Positions 32,859 through 40,699 of a DNA stretch of 64,000 bases are shown one piece after another. The translations under genes were made by a program, and so were the position numbers. The notes beneath the pieces were generated by a model, which had not been told where the DNA came from, did not search any database, and worked only from the letters and a program-made list of their open reading frames with translations. This DNA is from Cryptosporangium minutisporangium. GTDB lineage: Bacteria > Actinomycetota > Actinomycetes > Mycobacteriales > Cryptosporangiaceae. Every line of letters starts with the position of its first letter. Within the stretch, counting starts at the first letter, position 1. The stretch spans positions 202,914 to 266,913 of the forward strand of contig NZ_BAAAYN010000004.1 in the NCBI RefSeq assembly GCF_039536245.1. The letters run 5' to 3'.

Positions 32859-33481
32859 TCCGCAAACGGCGAGAACGGCCGGGTAAGTCGATGACCAGCG
32901 CTAGCCGTCCGGTGACCCCGATTCTGGCCGCGACACGCGAAGAGGCCGCAAGGGCCGGCCACGGCTACGTAGGCGTCGAGCACCTGCTGATCGCCCTCAC
33001 TCCGACGCCGGCCGCGTCGTCCGGATCGGCGGCCCGCATCCTGGCGGACCACGGCGTGACACCGGCGTCAGCGCGGGGCGCTGTCCGGCGGGTCATTGCC
33101 GCCGATGACGGCGACGGTCCCCGGTGGGATCCCGGAGCTTTACTGGGCACCCTTGGTATCGATCTATTCGAGATCCGCCGACAGGTCGAGGAGCGATTCG
33201 GGCCGGATGCCATCCACCAGCTCTACACCGGTCCCGTCGGCTGGAACCTCCGGCCACGCGGACCGCTCTGTGATCCCCCGATGACTCCGCAGCTCAAGCG
33301 GGCGCTCAACGGCGCGCTGGGCCGATGCTGGGACGTCACCCCGGCCCGCCTCGGCGAGCGGCTGCTACTCGCCGCGCTCGACGCCGACAGTGCCGGACTG
33401 ACCCGCGTCCTGCACCTGCTCGAGGTGGAACCGGGATCGCTCCGTACGGCTGTCGCCGCCGAGCTGCACGCCTTCGGCTAG
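32855..33481 (+). CDS. Clp N-domain (ClpN) repeat protein
   Basis: A 208-residue protein with two Clp amino-terminal domains and no AAA+ module. The first repeat has ILAATREEAARAGHGYVGVE, then HLLIALTP and a helix LADHGVTPASARGAVRRVI. The second, weaker repeat starts near LKRALNGALGRCWDVTPARL and runs GERLLLAALDADSAGLTRVL. ClpN domains bind substrates or adaptors for the ClpC chaperone; free-standing versions may act as adaptors or decoys. Translationally coupled to the HTH gene (4-bp overlap), which makes a two-gene stress module. Its stop (CTAG) is shared with the convergent YdeI remnant. Confidence 0.85.
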   Translation: MIRKRRERPGKSMTSASRPVTPILAATREEAARAGHGYVGVEHLLIALTPTPAASSGSAARILADHGVTPASARGAVRRVIAADDGDGPRWDPGALLGTLGIDLFEIRRQVEERFGPDAIHQLYTGPVGWNLRPRGPLCDPPMTPQLKRALNGALGRCWDVTPARLGERLLLAALDADSAGLTRVLHLLEVEPGSLRTAVAAELHAFG

Positions 33482-33855
33482 TCGCGCGTTTCCTCCTTTG
33501 GGCGCTCCTTGCGACCGGCCTCCAGCAGCCGGATCATCTCCGCGATGCGCTCCGGGCGCTGGTCCGGGCGGCGTTTGGTCGCATCGATCCAGCGCAGGTA
33601 AGCGCGCCGGTGGAACTGGGCGAGCGAATCGAAGAAGATCGCCGCTGCTGGGCTAGCGTCCAGCGCCGCGGCGACGTCCTCGGCGTGATCGCCGCGCTGC
33701 GGTCCCTCGAGTTCAATCGCGACAGTCACGGCATCACCCGCAGTCAGACCGCAGCTCCGTACCCAGGCCGGTCCGAGCGTGAAGCCGTACCCGTCACCGA
33801 AGCGCTCGACCGCTGACTGTTCATGGCTGTCAGTGTCGACCCACCAATCTGATCG
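33478..33855 (-). pseudogene. 5'-truncated YdeI/OmpD-associated-type gene
   Basis: The frame is open from a stop at 33856-33858 and reads ERFGDGYGFTLGPAWVRSCG, then LTAGDAVTVAIELEGPQRGD. It continues VAAALDASPAAAIFFDSLAQ, then FHRRAYLRWIDATKRRPDQR and PERIAEMIRLLEAGR. The second part is the bacteriocin-protection (OmdA/YdeI) C-terminal domain and the first part is the end of its DUF1905 partner domain. No start codon exists before a GTG at 33729, which lies inside the domain. The N-terminus is lost exactly where the next gene's 3' end begins. Probably inactive. Confidence 0.7.
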
Positions 33856-33862
33856 CTACCGA

Positions 33863-34453
33863 CTAGTGCGGCACCGGAGCGGCTTCGGAGGCTGCCAGAT
33901 ACCGGTTCGCCCTGCGCCACAGGCTGGCCTGCCAGGCCATCAATCCACCGAGCACCACGATGCTGTAGCCCGAGCTCACGCGGCTGATGATCATGTCGCC
34001 CAGAAGCCCTGGGACGATCCCCGCCAGCAGGATCGGCACGACGGTCAGGAAGGCGGGTGCGCTCCGCGCCAGTAGGCGGCTGTTGCGATCAGCGAGCGCT
34101 CGGATGGAGGGATCGGTGGCGGGCACGCCTCGGCGTTGCGACTCGTGTGCCGCCAGCGTCGCGGCACGGCTCGCGTCGGGCTTGGGCCCGGCCAGCTTCC
34201 GGGCATGGACGATCGCCGCGAGGAACCAGATCATGGCCGCCAGCACGGCGATGCCGAGCGCTGCAGAGAGGCCGACCGCCAGCGGCGGCGTCCCTGCGGA
34301 CCCGTCGGAGGTGACCTGTGCTCCGAGACCGATTCCGAGTGTCAGGACGGCCACCACCACGCCCAGTTGGATCGAGCGCGAGCCTGCCCTCAGCCAGTCA
34401 GCCACCTCCACAATGTACGAGGCCACCGCACGGCCGGGTGCTCGACCAGACAA
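33863..34453 (-). CDS. Hypothetical four-helix membrane protein
   Basis: A 196-residue protein with four hydrophobic segments: LGVVVAVLTLGIGLGAQV, VGLSAALGIAVLAAMIWFLA, APAFLTVVPILLAGIVPGLL and GYSIVVLGGLMAWQASLWRR. A basic Ala-rich loop (ARKLAGPKPDASRAATLAAH) lies between the second and third. No family is recognised. The start at 34453 (MSGRAPGRAVASYIVEV) is 18 bp after the MFS stop on the same strand; a GTG at the V of VASYIVEV is an alternative. It could be the tail of the ars operon or an unrelated gene. Confidence 0.6.
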   Translation of the reverse strand: MSGRAPGRAVASYIVEVADWLRAGSRSIQLGVVVAVLTLGIGLGAQVTSDGSAGTPPLAVGLSAALGIAVLAAMIWFLAAIVHARKLAGPKPDASRAATLAAHESQRRGVPATDPSIRALADRNSRLLARSAPAFLTVVPILLAGIVPGLLGDMIISRVSSGYSIVVLGGLMAWQASLWRRANRYLAASEAAPVPH

Positions 34454-34471
34454 TGCCGGAGGCCACGCCGG

Positions 34472-35713
34472 TCAGGAACGCGGAGTACGGCCCGGGCCAG
34501 GCAGCGTGGCGAGGCCGACCGCGACTGCCCCGAGCACGGCCAGCGCGAGAAACGCCTCCGGATAGCCGCCGAGCGGTCCGGCCAGCCAGGCGCCGATGAA
34601 CGGGGACACCGCGGTCGCGAGCATCATCGGAGCGTTGAACACACCGTTGAGGCGGGCGAAGCGGGCGGTGCCCCAGCGATCGGAAACAGCGGTGGCGGAC
34701 AGCAGCGTGGCCATGCCGCGGACGTTGCCGGCCACGAGCGCCACCACGATCAGGGCGGCGTACGGTCCGGGCAACACGGCGAACAGGCCGGTGGTGAGCG
34801 CCGAGCCGGCGAAGATCACCAGCGTGCGCGTGGGAAGCCCGGCGCAGCCGACGAGCGGCGCGTAGGCGAGGCGTCCGAGGACCTGGCCGATGCCGCCGAT
34901 TCCCAGCACCCAGGCGGCGGCGGTCGTGGAGTAACCACGCTCGTGCAGCAGGGGGACGAGGTTGATGACGGTCGCGTAGAGGCAGACCGCGTTCACGGTG
35001 AACGCCGCGGCGAGGACCCAGAACTCGACCGGCCGCACCGGACGATCGTCCGGAGAGGGCTCGCCCTCCTGGGCCGTCGCCGTCGGCCCGGCGGCTTCGG
35101 CCTTCGGCCAGGCGGGGCGGAGCCCGAACCAGTGAGCGGGCACCGTGAGCACCGCGAGTAGCACGGCGAGGATCAGGTAGGTACCGCGCCAGGAGAAGTG
35201 CTCGTCGAGCACCGCGGTCAGCGGCGCGAAGACCGTGCTGGCGAAGCCGGCGACGAGCGTGACCGCGGTCAGCGCCGGGACTCGCCGCGGTCCGAACCAG
35301 ACGGTGACGGCGGCGAACGCCGGCGCGTAGAGAACGCAGGACATCGCGACGCCGGCCAGCAGCCATCCGGCGACGAACAGCGGCAGGGAGGGGGCCGTCG
35401 CGAGGACCAGGACGGATACGACGGCCAGCGCCGAGCCGCCGGTCATCAACCAGCGCGGCCCGTGGTGGTGCATCAGGTGCCCGACCGGGATCCCGGCCAG
35501 CGCCGAGACCACCAGGCCGGCGGAGAACGCCGCGGTGATCGTGGCGGGCGACCAGCCGGTATCCGCGGTGATGTCGGCGGCCAGCACCGGGAATGCGTAG
35601 TAGAGGACGCCCCAGGAGACGATCTCGGTGAGGCAGAGCACGCCCAGCGCCCAGCCCAGCTCTCGCCGGGAAGCCGTGGTGCGGGTGGTTCCCGGCGAGG
35701 AGGGCTGGGCCAT
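34472..35713 (-). CDS. MFS transporter of the arsenic island
   Basis: A 413-residue major facilitator with twelve predicted helices. It has the loop 2-3 motif in PVGHLMHHHGPRWLMTGGSA and an equivalent in the second half (GRLAYAPLVGCAGLPTRTLV). The central loop is hydrophilic (PKAEAAGPTATAQEGEPSPD). It starts 3 bp after the flavoprotein stop, so both are in one operon behind the ArsR-type elements at 37053. Export of an arsenical made or oxidised by the flavoprotein is a reasonable inference. It is not ArsJ by context, since no GAPDH gene is adjacent. The drug or substrate is unproven. Confidence 0.8.
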   Translation of the reverse strand: MAQPSSPGTTRTTASRRELGWALGVLCLTEIVSWGVLYYAFPVLAADITADTGWSPATITAAFSAGLVVSALAGIPVGHLMHHHGPRWLMTGGSALAVVSVLVLATAPSLPLFVAGWLLAGVAMSCVLYAPAFAAVTVWFGPRRVPALTAVTLVAGFASTVFAPLTAVLDEHFSWRGTYLILAVLLAVLTVPAHWFGLRPAWPKAEAAGPTATAQEGEPSPDDRPVRPVEFWVLAAAFTVNAVCLYATVINLVPLLHERGYSTTAAAWVLGIGGIGQVLGRLAYAPLVGCAGLPTRTLVIFAGSALTTGLFAVLPGPYAALIVVALVAGNVRGMATLLSATAVSDRWGTARFARLNGVFNAPMMLATAVSPFIGAWLAGPLGGYPEAFLALAVLGAVAVGLATLPGPGRTPRS

Positions 35714-35716
35714 GAG

Positions 35717-37039
35717 TCAGCGGGCGCCGACGGTCAGCTCGACGAGTTCCGGGCTCGCCGGAGCTCCGCAGCAGCCACCGGACGACGCGGCCGGGTCGTC
35801 GAAGGCACCGCTGCCTCCGCAGACGCCGGTGTCGGGCAGGACCAGCTCGACCCGCGCGGCGGCCTCGTGATCGCCGGCCAGCGCGGCGGCGACCGACCGG
35901 ACTTGTTCGTACCCGGTCATCGCGAGGAACGTCGGGGCGCGGCCGTAAGACTTCATACCGACCAGATACAGGTCCTTCTCCGGGTGCGCCAGGTCGGCGG
36001 CGCCGGTGGCTCGGACGTCGCCGCAGCTGTGCAGGTTCGGGTCGACCTCGGCCGCGATGCGGACCGGTGCCTGCAGGGTCGCGTCCAGCTCCAGGCGCAT
36101 CTCGCCGAGGAACGCCAGGTCGGGCCGGAACCCGGTGAGGACGACGACGTGATCGGCCGGTGCCAGGTCGACGCCGTTCTCGCCGGTGAGAACCGCCCGG
36201 CCGGCCGAGACGGTGATTCGATCGGTGCGGAACCCGGTGACCAGCTCGACGTGGCCCTGGTCGACGGCCGCCCTGGCGCCCAGCCCGAGCGCGCCGCGCT
36301 GTGGGAGCTCGTCGGCGGCGCCGCCACCGAATGCGATCCCGGTGCTCCCGCGCCGGACGATCCAGGACACACGCGTTCCCGGGTGGGCTTCGGCGAGAGC
36401 GCCGAGCTGGATGACCGCGGTCATCGCCGAGTGCCCCGCGCCCACGATGGCGACGTGCTTCCCGGCGAACTCCTCGACCTGCTCGGGCGTCGGTGGCAGG
36501 TAGGTGACCAGTCCCGCGGCGACCGCGGCGCGCTCGCCCAGCGCGGGCAGGCCGTCCGCCCCGACCGGATTCGGCGAGGTCCAGGTGCCGGAGGCGTCGA
36601 TCACCGCGCGGGCGTCGATCTTCTCCTCGGTGCCGTCGGCGTACGTCACGTGCACGGTGAACGGCTGCTCGTCCCGGCCCGCGTCGACCAGCCGATCGCG
36701 GCCCTTGCGCGACACACCGGTCACCCGCGCACCGGTCCGAACCTGGTCGCCGAGGGCCGCGGCCAGCGGACCGAGGTAGGACGCGATCCACTCGCCGCCG
36801 GTCGGGTAACCCTCGGTGGGTGCGATCCAGCCGGTCGGTTCCAGGAGCCGGGCGGCGGCCGGATCGACCAACTCGTTCCAGCCGGAGAACAGCCGGACGT
36901 GCGCCCACTGGCTCACGGCATGGGCGGGCACCGGGCCGGACTCCAGGACCAGCGGCGACAGGCCGCGCTCACGCAGATGCGCCGCCGCGGCCAGCCCCTG
37001 TGGACCAGCGCCGACGACAACCACCGGAAATTCGGACAC
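35717..37039 (-). CDS. ArsO-like flavin monooxygenase
   Basis: A 440-residue FAD/NAD(P)H flavoprotein. It has an N-terminal FAD motif VVVVGAGPQGLAAAAHLRER, a second nucleotide motif HVAIVGAGHSAMTAVIQLGA, the family TFLAMTGYEQVRS stretch, and DASGTWTSPNP. The C-terminus ends in a short Cys-containing tail (DTGVCGGSGAFDDP, then SSGGCCGAPASPELV) that fits thiol binding of arsenite. Proteins of this type (ArsO) occur in actinobacterial ars operons. The GTG at 37039 has GGAGG 6 bp upstream. It diverges from arsR with two operator elements between them. Confidence 0.85.
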   Translation of the reverse strand: MSEFPVVVVGAGPQGLAAAAHLRERGLSPLVLESGPVPAHAVSQWAHVRLFSGWNELVDPAAARLLEPTGWIAPTEGYPTGGEWIASYLGPLAAALGDQVRTGARVTGVSRKGRDRLVDAGRDEQPFTVHVTYADGTEEKIDARAVIDASGTWTSPNPVGADGLPALGERAAVAAGLVTYLPPTPEQVEEFAGKHVAIVGAGHSAMTAVIQLGALAEAHPGTRVSWIVRRGSTGIAFGGGAADELPQRGALGLGARAAVDQGHVELVTGFRTDRITVSAGRAVLTGENGVDLAPADHVVVLTGFRPDLAFLGEMRLELDATLQAPVRIAAEVDPNLHSCGDVRATGAADLAHPEKDLYLVGMKSYGRAPTFLAMTGYEQVRSVAAALAGDHEAAARVELVLPDTGVCGGSGAFDDPAASSGGCCGAPASPELVELTVGAR

Positions 37040-37052
37040 CACACACCTCCAA

Positions 37053-37111
37053 CGCATCGATGAACTTGAATACGTCCTAGCCTGCCTCTCGCATCGACAG
37101 ATGTCAATTCG
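37053..37111. promoter_or_regulatory. Two ArsR-type operator elements
   Basis: CGCATCGATGAACTTGAATA (37053-37072) and CGCATCGACAGATGTCAATT (37090-37109) lie in the divergent region between the ArsO-like gene and arsR. Both start CGCATCGA and end in (T)CAAT/TGAAT, and both match the element upstream of arsM. The right copy is 19 bp before the arsR ATG, as expected for autoregulation. Confidence 0.7.
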
Positions 37112-37129
37112 AGGTGGCACACTGGGCTC

Positions 37130-37498
37130 ATGGCCTCGACCCCCACTCCGCTGCCCCTCGCGCTCAGCGCCTGCTGCTCGCCGGTCACCGGCGGTGAACT
37201 GAGCGAGGAGGCCGCCGCCACGCTCGCGCGGGTCTTCAAGGCGCTCGGCGACCCCACGCGCGTCCGCCTGGTCTCACTGATCGCCGCCTCCCCCGACGCC
37301 GAGGCCTGCATCTGCGACCTCACCGCGCCGGTCGGCCTGGCCCAGCCGACCGTCTCCCACCACATGAAGCTGCTGGCCGACGCCGGCCTGGTCACCCGCA
37401 CCCAGCGCGGCCGGTGGGCGTATTACCGCATCGTCCCCGAAGCGCTGGCCGCCGCCGCTCGTGCCCTGGCGCCGGTCGAGATCGCCACGTCCGCCTGA
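37130..37498 (+). CDS. arsR: ArsR-family arsenic-responsive repressor
   Basis: A 122-residue winged-helix repressor. It has an N-terminal Cys pair (ALSACCSPVTGG), the helix ARVFKALGDPTRVRLVSLIA, a Cys motif EACICDLTAPV at the alpha-3 region, and the recognition helix AQPTVSHHMKLLADAGLVTR, followed by a wing RGRWAYYRIV. The CIC pair near alpha-3, with possible help from the N-terminal CC, would bind As(III) and release DNA. It sits divergent to the ArsO-MFS operon with operators between them, and the same element precedes arsM at 30.3 kb. Confidence 0.93.
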   Translation: MASTPTPLPLALSACCSPVTGGELSEEAAATLARVFKALGDPTRVRLVSLIAASPDAEACICDLTAPVGLAQPTVSHHMKLLADAGLVTRTQRGRWAYYRIVPEALAAAARALAPVEIATSA

Positions 37499-37560
37499 GC
37501 CGCCGACGCCGCGCCCTCCGGAGGCGTCCTGCGATGTTGGCCGGCGGGTACTCTCGGGTG

Positions 37561-37674
37561 ATGGAGCGCATCCCCGCCGCCGCCGTCGACGTGCTGACGC
37601 GCGCACTGTGGTACCTGCCGATGCTCAGCATCCTCGTGTTCATCGTCGCCATGGACCTGCGCAGCGCCGGCTGA
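37561..37674 (+). CDS. Possible small single-helix protein
   Basis: A 37-codon frame, MERIPAAAVDVLTRALWYLP followed by a hydrophobic stretch LSILVFIVAMDL. It has one likely membrane helix, so it could be a small membrane protein. There is no strong ribosome site and nothing recognisable; a longer form starting at the ATG at 37533 is possible. Reported as a weak candidate because it lies between arsR and a convergent TetR gene where no other gene fits. Confidence 0.3.
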   Translation: MERIPAAAVDVLTRALWYLPMLSILVFIVAMDLRSAG

Positions 37675-37698
37675 CGCGAGCCCGAACGCCGAGTTGCG

Positions 37699-38301
37699 TC
37701 AGTCCGGACGCCGACTGCTGCGCCGTTGCTCGAGCCGATCGATCAATCGGCTGACTGCAGCACGGGCCTGTTCGTGCTCGGTCCTGTACCCCGCGACCTC
37801 GTCGGCGACGATGCCGAGCCCGATGCCGTGCACGGTGGCGGCGATGAGTGCCGGCGGGAACTCGTCCGCGTCGAGGCCGTACTCCGGCAGGAGCTTCTCC
37901 AGCGCAGCCATCTGCATCTGTCGCACCTGTCGGGCGACCTCACCCATCTCCTGCTTCAACGCCGGCCGGTGATTGGCCGCGGCGAGGAACTCGACGAGCA
38001 GGCCCGCTCCCCGGGGGTCGGACGCGAGGTCCCACCAGGCGCGTAGTGGCTGCGCGGATGCCATCACGGCGGTCAGCCGAGCCACGTTGAGTTCGGACAC
38101 CCGTCGCAGGAGCGCGACGAAGAGGTCGTCGATCGTCGGGAAGTAGTAGTGCACGAGGGGCGGCTGGATGCCGAGGCGAGCCGCGACGCTCCGCGAGGTC
38201 ACAGCCGCGTAGCCCTCGCGCAGCATGATCTCCTCAGCCGTCTCGAGGACGCGCGTCACCTTCTCTTCGGTCGCCGCGCGACGGCGACGGGGTTGCGCCA
38301 A
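37699..38301 (-). CDS. TetR-family regulator
   Basis: About 200 residues. The helix-turn-helix is at the N-terminus: TRVLETAEEIMLREGYAAVT, then SRSVAARLGIQPPLVHYYFP. The C-terminal domain is ligand-binding (VEFLAAANHRPALKQEMGEV; FPPALIAATVHGIGLGIVAD). I place the start at a TTG at 38301 with GGAAGAGG just upstream; an ATG at 38364 has no ribosome site and abuts the operator-like repeat at 38369. It diverges from the P450 remnant, which it probably once controlled. Confidence 0.85.
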   Translation of the reverse strand: MAQPRRRRAATEEKVTRVLETAEEIMLREGYAAVTSRSVAARLGIQPPLVHYYFPTIDDLFVALLRRVSELNVARLTAVMASAQPLRAWWDLASDPRGAGLLVEFLAAANHRPALKQEMGEVARQVRQMQMAALEKLLPEYGLDADEFPPALIAATVHGIGLGIVADEVAGYRTEHEQARAAVSRLIDRLEQRRSSRRPD

Positions 38302-38368
38302 TGCACCTCTTCCCTCGGGTCGGCTCCATTCTGCCAAGTCTCCCGGACTCCCTGGACGACGCATCTGT

Positions 38369-38398
38369 GCAAAGTTTTACTAAGTGTTCAAACTTTGC
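38369..38398. promoter_or_regulatory. Inverted repeat, probable TetR operator
   Basis: GCAAAGTTT (38369-38377) and AAACTTTGC (38390-38398) form a perfect 9-bp inverted repeat with a 12-bp spacer. It lies between the TetR gene and the P450 remnant, 30 bp before the latter's GTG. Confidence 0.7.
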
Positions 38399-38427
38399 TG
38401 CAGGTAACACTGCTTGGAGGCGTCCGA

Positions 38428-38727
38428 GTGAGCAACGCGAGCCCGGTCTACTGGGACCCGTTCGATCGCGACATCGCGCGTGATCCGTACCCGATCTACC
38501 GGCGGATGCGGGCCGAGGAGCCGCTGTACTACAACGAGAAGCACGACTTCTATGCGCTGGCTCGGTCGCAGGACATCGAAAGCGGGCTGCTCGACTGGGA
38601 GACCTTCTCCTCCTCGCGCGGCCCGATCCTGGAGATCATCCAGTCCGATATCGAGATCCCACGGGGCACGTTGCTCATGGAGGATCCGCCGATCCACGGC
38701 ATCCACCGCAAGCTGCTCTCCCGCCGC
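38428..38727 (+). pseudogene. N-terminal fragment of a cytochrome P450
   Basis: A GTG with GGAGG upstream starts 100 residues of a bacterial P450: VYWDPFDRDIARDPYPIYRR, then MRAEEPLYYNEKHDFYALAR and LLMEDPPIHGIHRKLLSRR (the B-C region with the PPxHxxxR motif). After LLSRR the sequence loses similarity at once. The heme-binding Cys, I-helix Thr and ExxR are all missing. The frame stays open through 34 unrelated codons into the histidine kinase gene at 38830, so a P450-kinase fusion could even be translated. Best read as a deletion product. Confidence 0.82.
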
Positions 38728-38829
38728 AGCGCAACGTACGGCCCTCACCCCGGGACGGCGTGCGGATGGCGACGGTCGTACGATGCCGCGGTAACGGCCG
38801 TCCAGGAGCGTTCCCGGAGGCGCGAGACG

Positions 38830-40584
38830 ATGCGCGGTGTTTCGCCGATCCCTTGGCACACCGGCCGCGCAGCGCTGGCCGGACTGGGTGCGGGCGCGCT
38901 GACGGTCGTGTGTGGCGCACCGTACTGGCGCGAGCATCTGGTGTCCGCGGCGATCTCGGTCGCCGCGGTCGCGGTCTTTGCGGCCGCGGGCGGCCTTCTC
39001 CTCGGATCGGGTGACGGTCGGCGCCGGAGTGGTCTGCTGCTCCTGCTCGGGGCCGTCTTCGGCTCGCTGGCCTGGACGGCGTCCTGGGACAGCGGCCCAT
39101 GGCCGCTGCTCGCGTTCTACTGCGAAGGCGGATGTCTGATCCTCTCCGGAGCCGCGGTACTGACCTACCCGGCGGGGCGACTGGACGACCGCATCGATCG
39201 CTCCTGGGTGTATGCCGCGATCGGCGTGCTGATCGTCGGTGAGCTCCTGATGGAGCTGGTGTCGCGCCCGGAGTGGAACGGCCTGTCCCGCGACGTGCTC
39301 TGGCCGACGCTGCTCCCGGACCACCAGCTGTTCGACCGGACCGTCGCCGCGGTCATCATTTCTCAGCTCGTGCTGGCGGCGTGGTACCTCGCGCTGCTGG
39401 TGCGCCGCGGCCGTCGGCTGTCCCGGACCGAACGCCCGGGCGCGATCCCGGTGCTGATCGCGACCGGCCTCACGGCGGCCGCCATCACGCTCACCGTGCG
39501 ATCCCAGACCTACACCGACCTCGAGGCGCTGCTCTCACTCTTCGTCGTGCAAAACACCGCCTCGATCCTGCTGCCGCTGGCGGTGCTCTCCGGAGCACTG
39601 CGGGAACGCTGGCGTGAGGTCGACGCGCCGAACCGGGTCGTCCGGATGACCTCGGCGACCACATCGGTGGCGACGGCGCGGAACGCGCTCGCCACCGCGC
39701 TGCGGGATCCGGGCCTCCGGCTGCTGTTCTGGGTGCCCACCGAGCAGGCGTACGTCGACGGGAACGGCCACGTCGCGCGTCGGCCGGCCAGCCGCCCGGG
39801 AGCCACCGGACGGTGGTGGCTCGACGTCCGTACCGACGCCGGGCAGCCGCTGGCCCTGGTCGAGGTCGACGACGGGCTACGGCTGCGTCCGGTGCTGGTG
39901 GACGCGGTGCTCCGCGCAGGTAGCCAGGCGCTGCTCACGGCCCAGCTTCAAGCCGTGGCCACCGCCCACCTCGAACAGGTGCTGGCCGCCCAGGCCCGGG
40001 TCGAGGAGCGGGAGACTGCCGAGCGGCAGCGGCTGCAGAGGGACTTGCACGACGGCGCCCAGCGTCAGCTCACTGCGCTCTCGGAACAACTCGGCCGGCT
40101 GGCCGACGACGGACTACCCGAGTCGGCCCGCGAGGTGGTCGCGTCGTGCCGCGCCGAGGTGCTGGCCACGATCTCCGAGATCGAAGGGCTGGCTCGCGGG
40201 CTGCACCCCCCGCTGTTGCACACCGACGGCCTGGCGGCCGCGTTGCAGGACGTCGCGGAGCGGCTGGGGCTCGCGGTCCAACTCGTCGTGGAAGCCGGAC
40301 GGCAACCGCCCAGGGTGGAGGCGACCGCGTACTTCGCGCTGTGCGAGGGCCTGACGAACGTCGCCAAGTACGCGCCGGACGCCCGAGTGCGCATCGAGGT
40401 CACCGAAGCCGACGGATGGCTGCACGGCACGGTAGTCGACGACGGGCCCGGCGGCGCCACGCTGATCCCCGGCGGCGGGCTGGCCGGCGTCGACGACCGG
40501 ATCCGCGCCCTGCACGGCCGGGCCGAGGTCAAGAGCCACGCCGGAGCGGGAACGCGTCTCCACGTCAGCCTGCCCTGCGGTTGA
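38830..40584 (+). CDS. NarL-type sensor histidine kinase with multi-helix N-terminus
   Basis: A 584-residue kinase. About eight membrane helices fill residues 12-255. A GAF-like or degenerate sensor region follows, then a HisKA_3 domain with ERQRLQRDLHDGAQRQLTAL (acceptor His), and a HATPase_c domain with ALCEGLTNVAKYAPDARVRI (N-box) and VVDDGPGGA followed by GGGLAGVDDRIRALHG. The ATG at 38830 has GGAGG 9 bp before it. No response regulator follows; the LuxR fragment at 44526 is a dead piece of such a regulator. The gene now sits directly behind a truncated P450 in the same frame, so its own promoter may be lost. Confidence 0.88.
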   Translation: MRGVSPIPWHTGRAALAGLGAGALTVVCGAPYWREHLVSAAISVAAVAVFAAAGGLLLGSGDGRRRSGLLLLLGAVFGSLAWTASWDSGPWPLLAFYCEGGCLILSGAAVLTYPAGRLDDRIDRSWVYAAIGVLIVGELLMELVSRPEWNGLSRDVLWPTLLPDHQLFDRTVAAVIISQLVLAAWYLALLVRRGRRLSRTERPGAIPVLIATGLTAAAITLTVRSQTYTDLEALLSLFVVQNTASILLPLAVLSGALRERWREVDAPNRVVRMTSATTSVATARNALATALRDPGLRLLFWVPTEQAYVDGNGHVARRPASRPGATGRWWLDVRTDAGQPLALVEVDDGLRLRPVLVDAVLRAGSQALLTAQLQAVATAHLEQVLAAQARVEERETAERQRLQRDLHDGAQRQLTALSEQLGRLADDGLPESAREVVASCRAEVLATISEIEGLARGLHPPLLHTDGLAAALQDVAERLGLAVQLVVEAGRQPPRVEATAYFALCEGLTNVAKYAPDARVRIEVTEADGWLHGTVVDDGPGGATLIPGGGLAGVDDRIRALHGRAEVKSHAGAGTRLHVSLPCG

Positions 40585-40699
40585 GTGCGCAGGCAGACCG
40601 GGTGGTGCCGCGTTACCGGTGCCGGAAGCGCGGCGTCCAATCTAGATCCGCGTTTTATAGTGGGCATCGATCGGCACTGCCTCGAGCGGAACGGAATCG

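Noticed and set aside
33534..33716. Second short minus-strand frame over the YdeI remnant
   Set aside because: Alternative frame without similarity; the 33478 frame carries the YdeI domain.
37501..37560. Terminator after arsR
   Set aside because: Only a 6-bp stem (GACGCC/GGCGTC) with a long loop; too weak to call.
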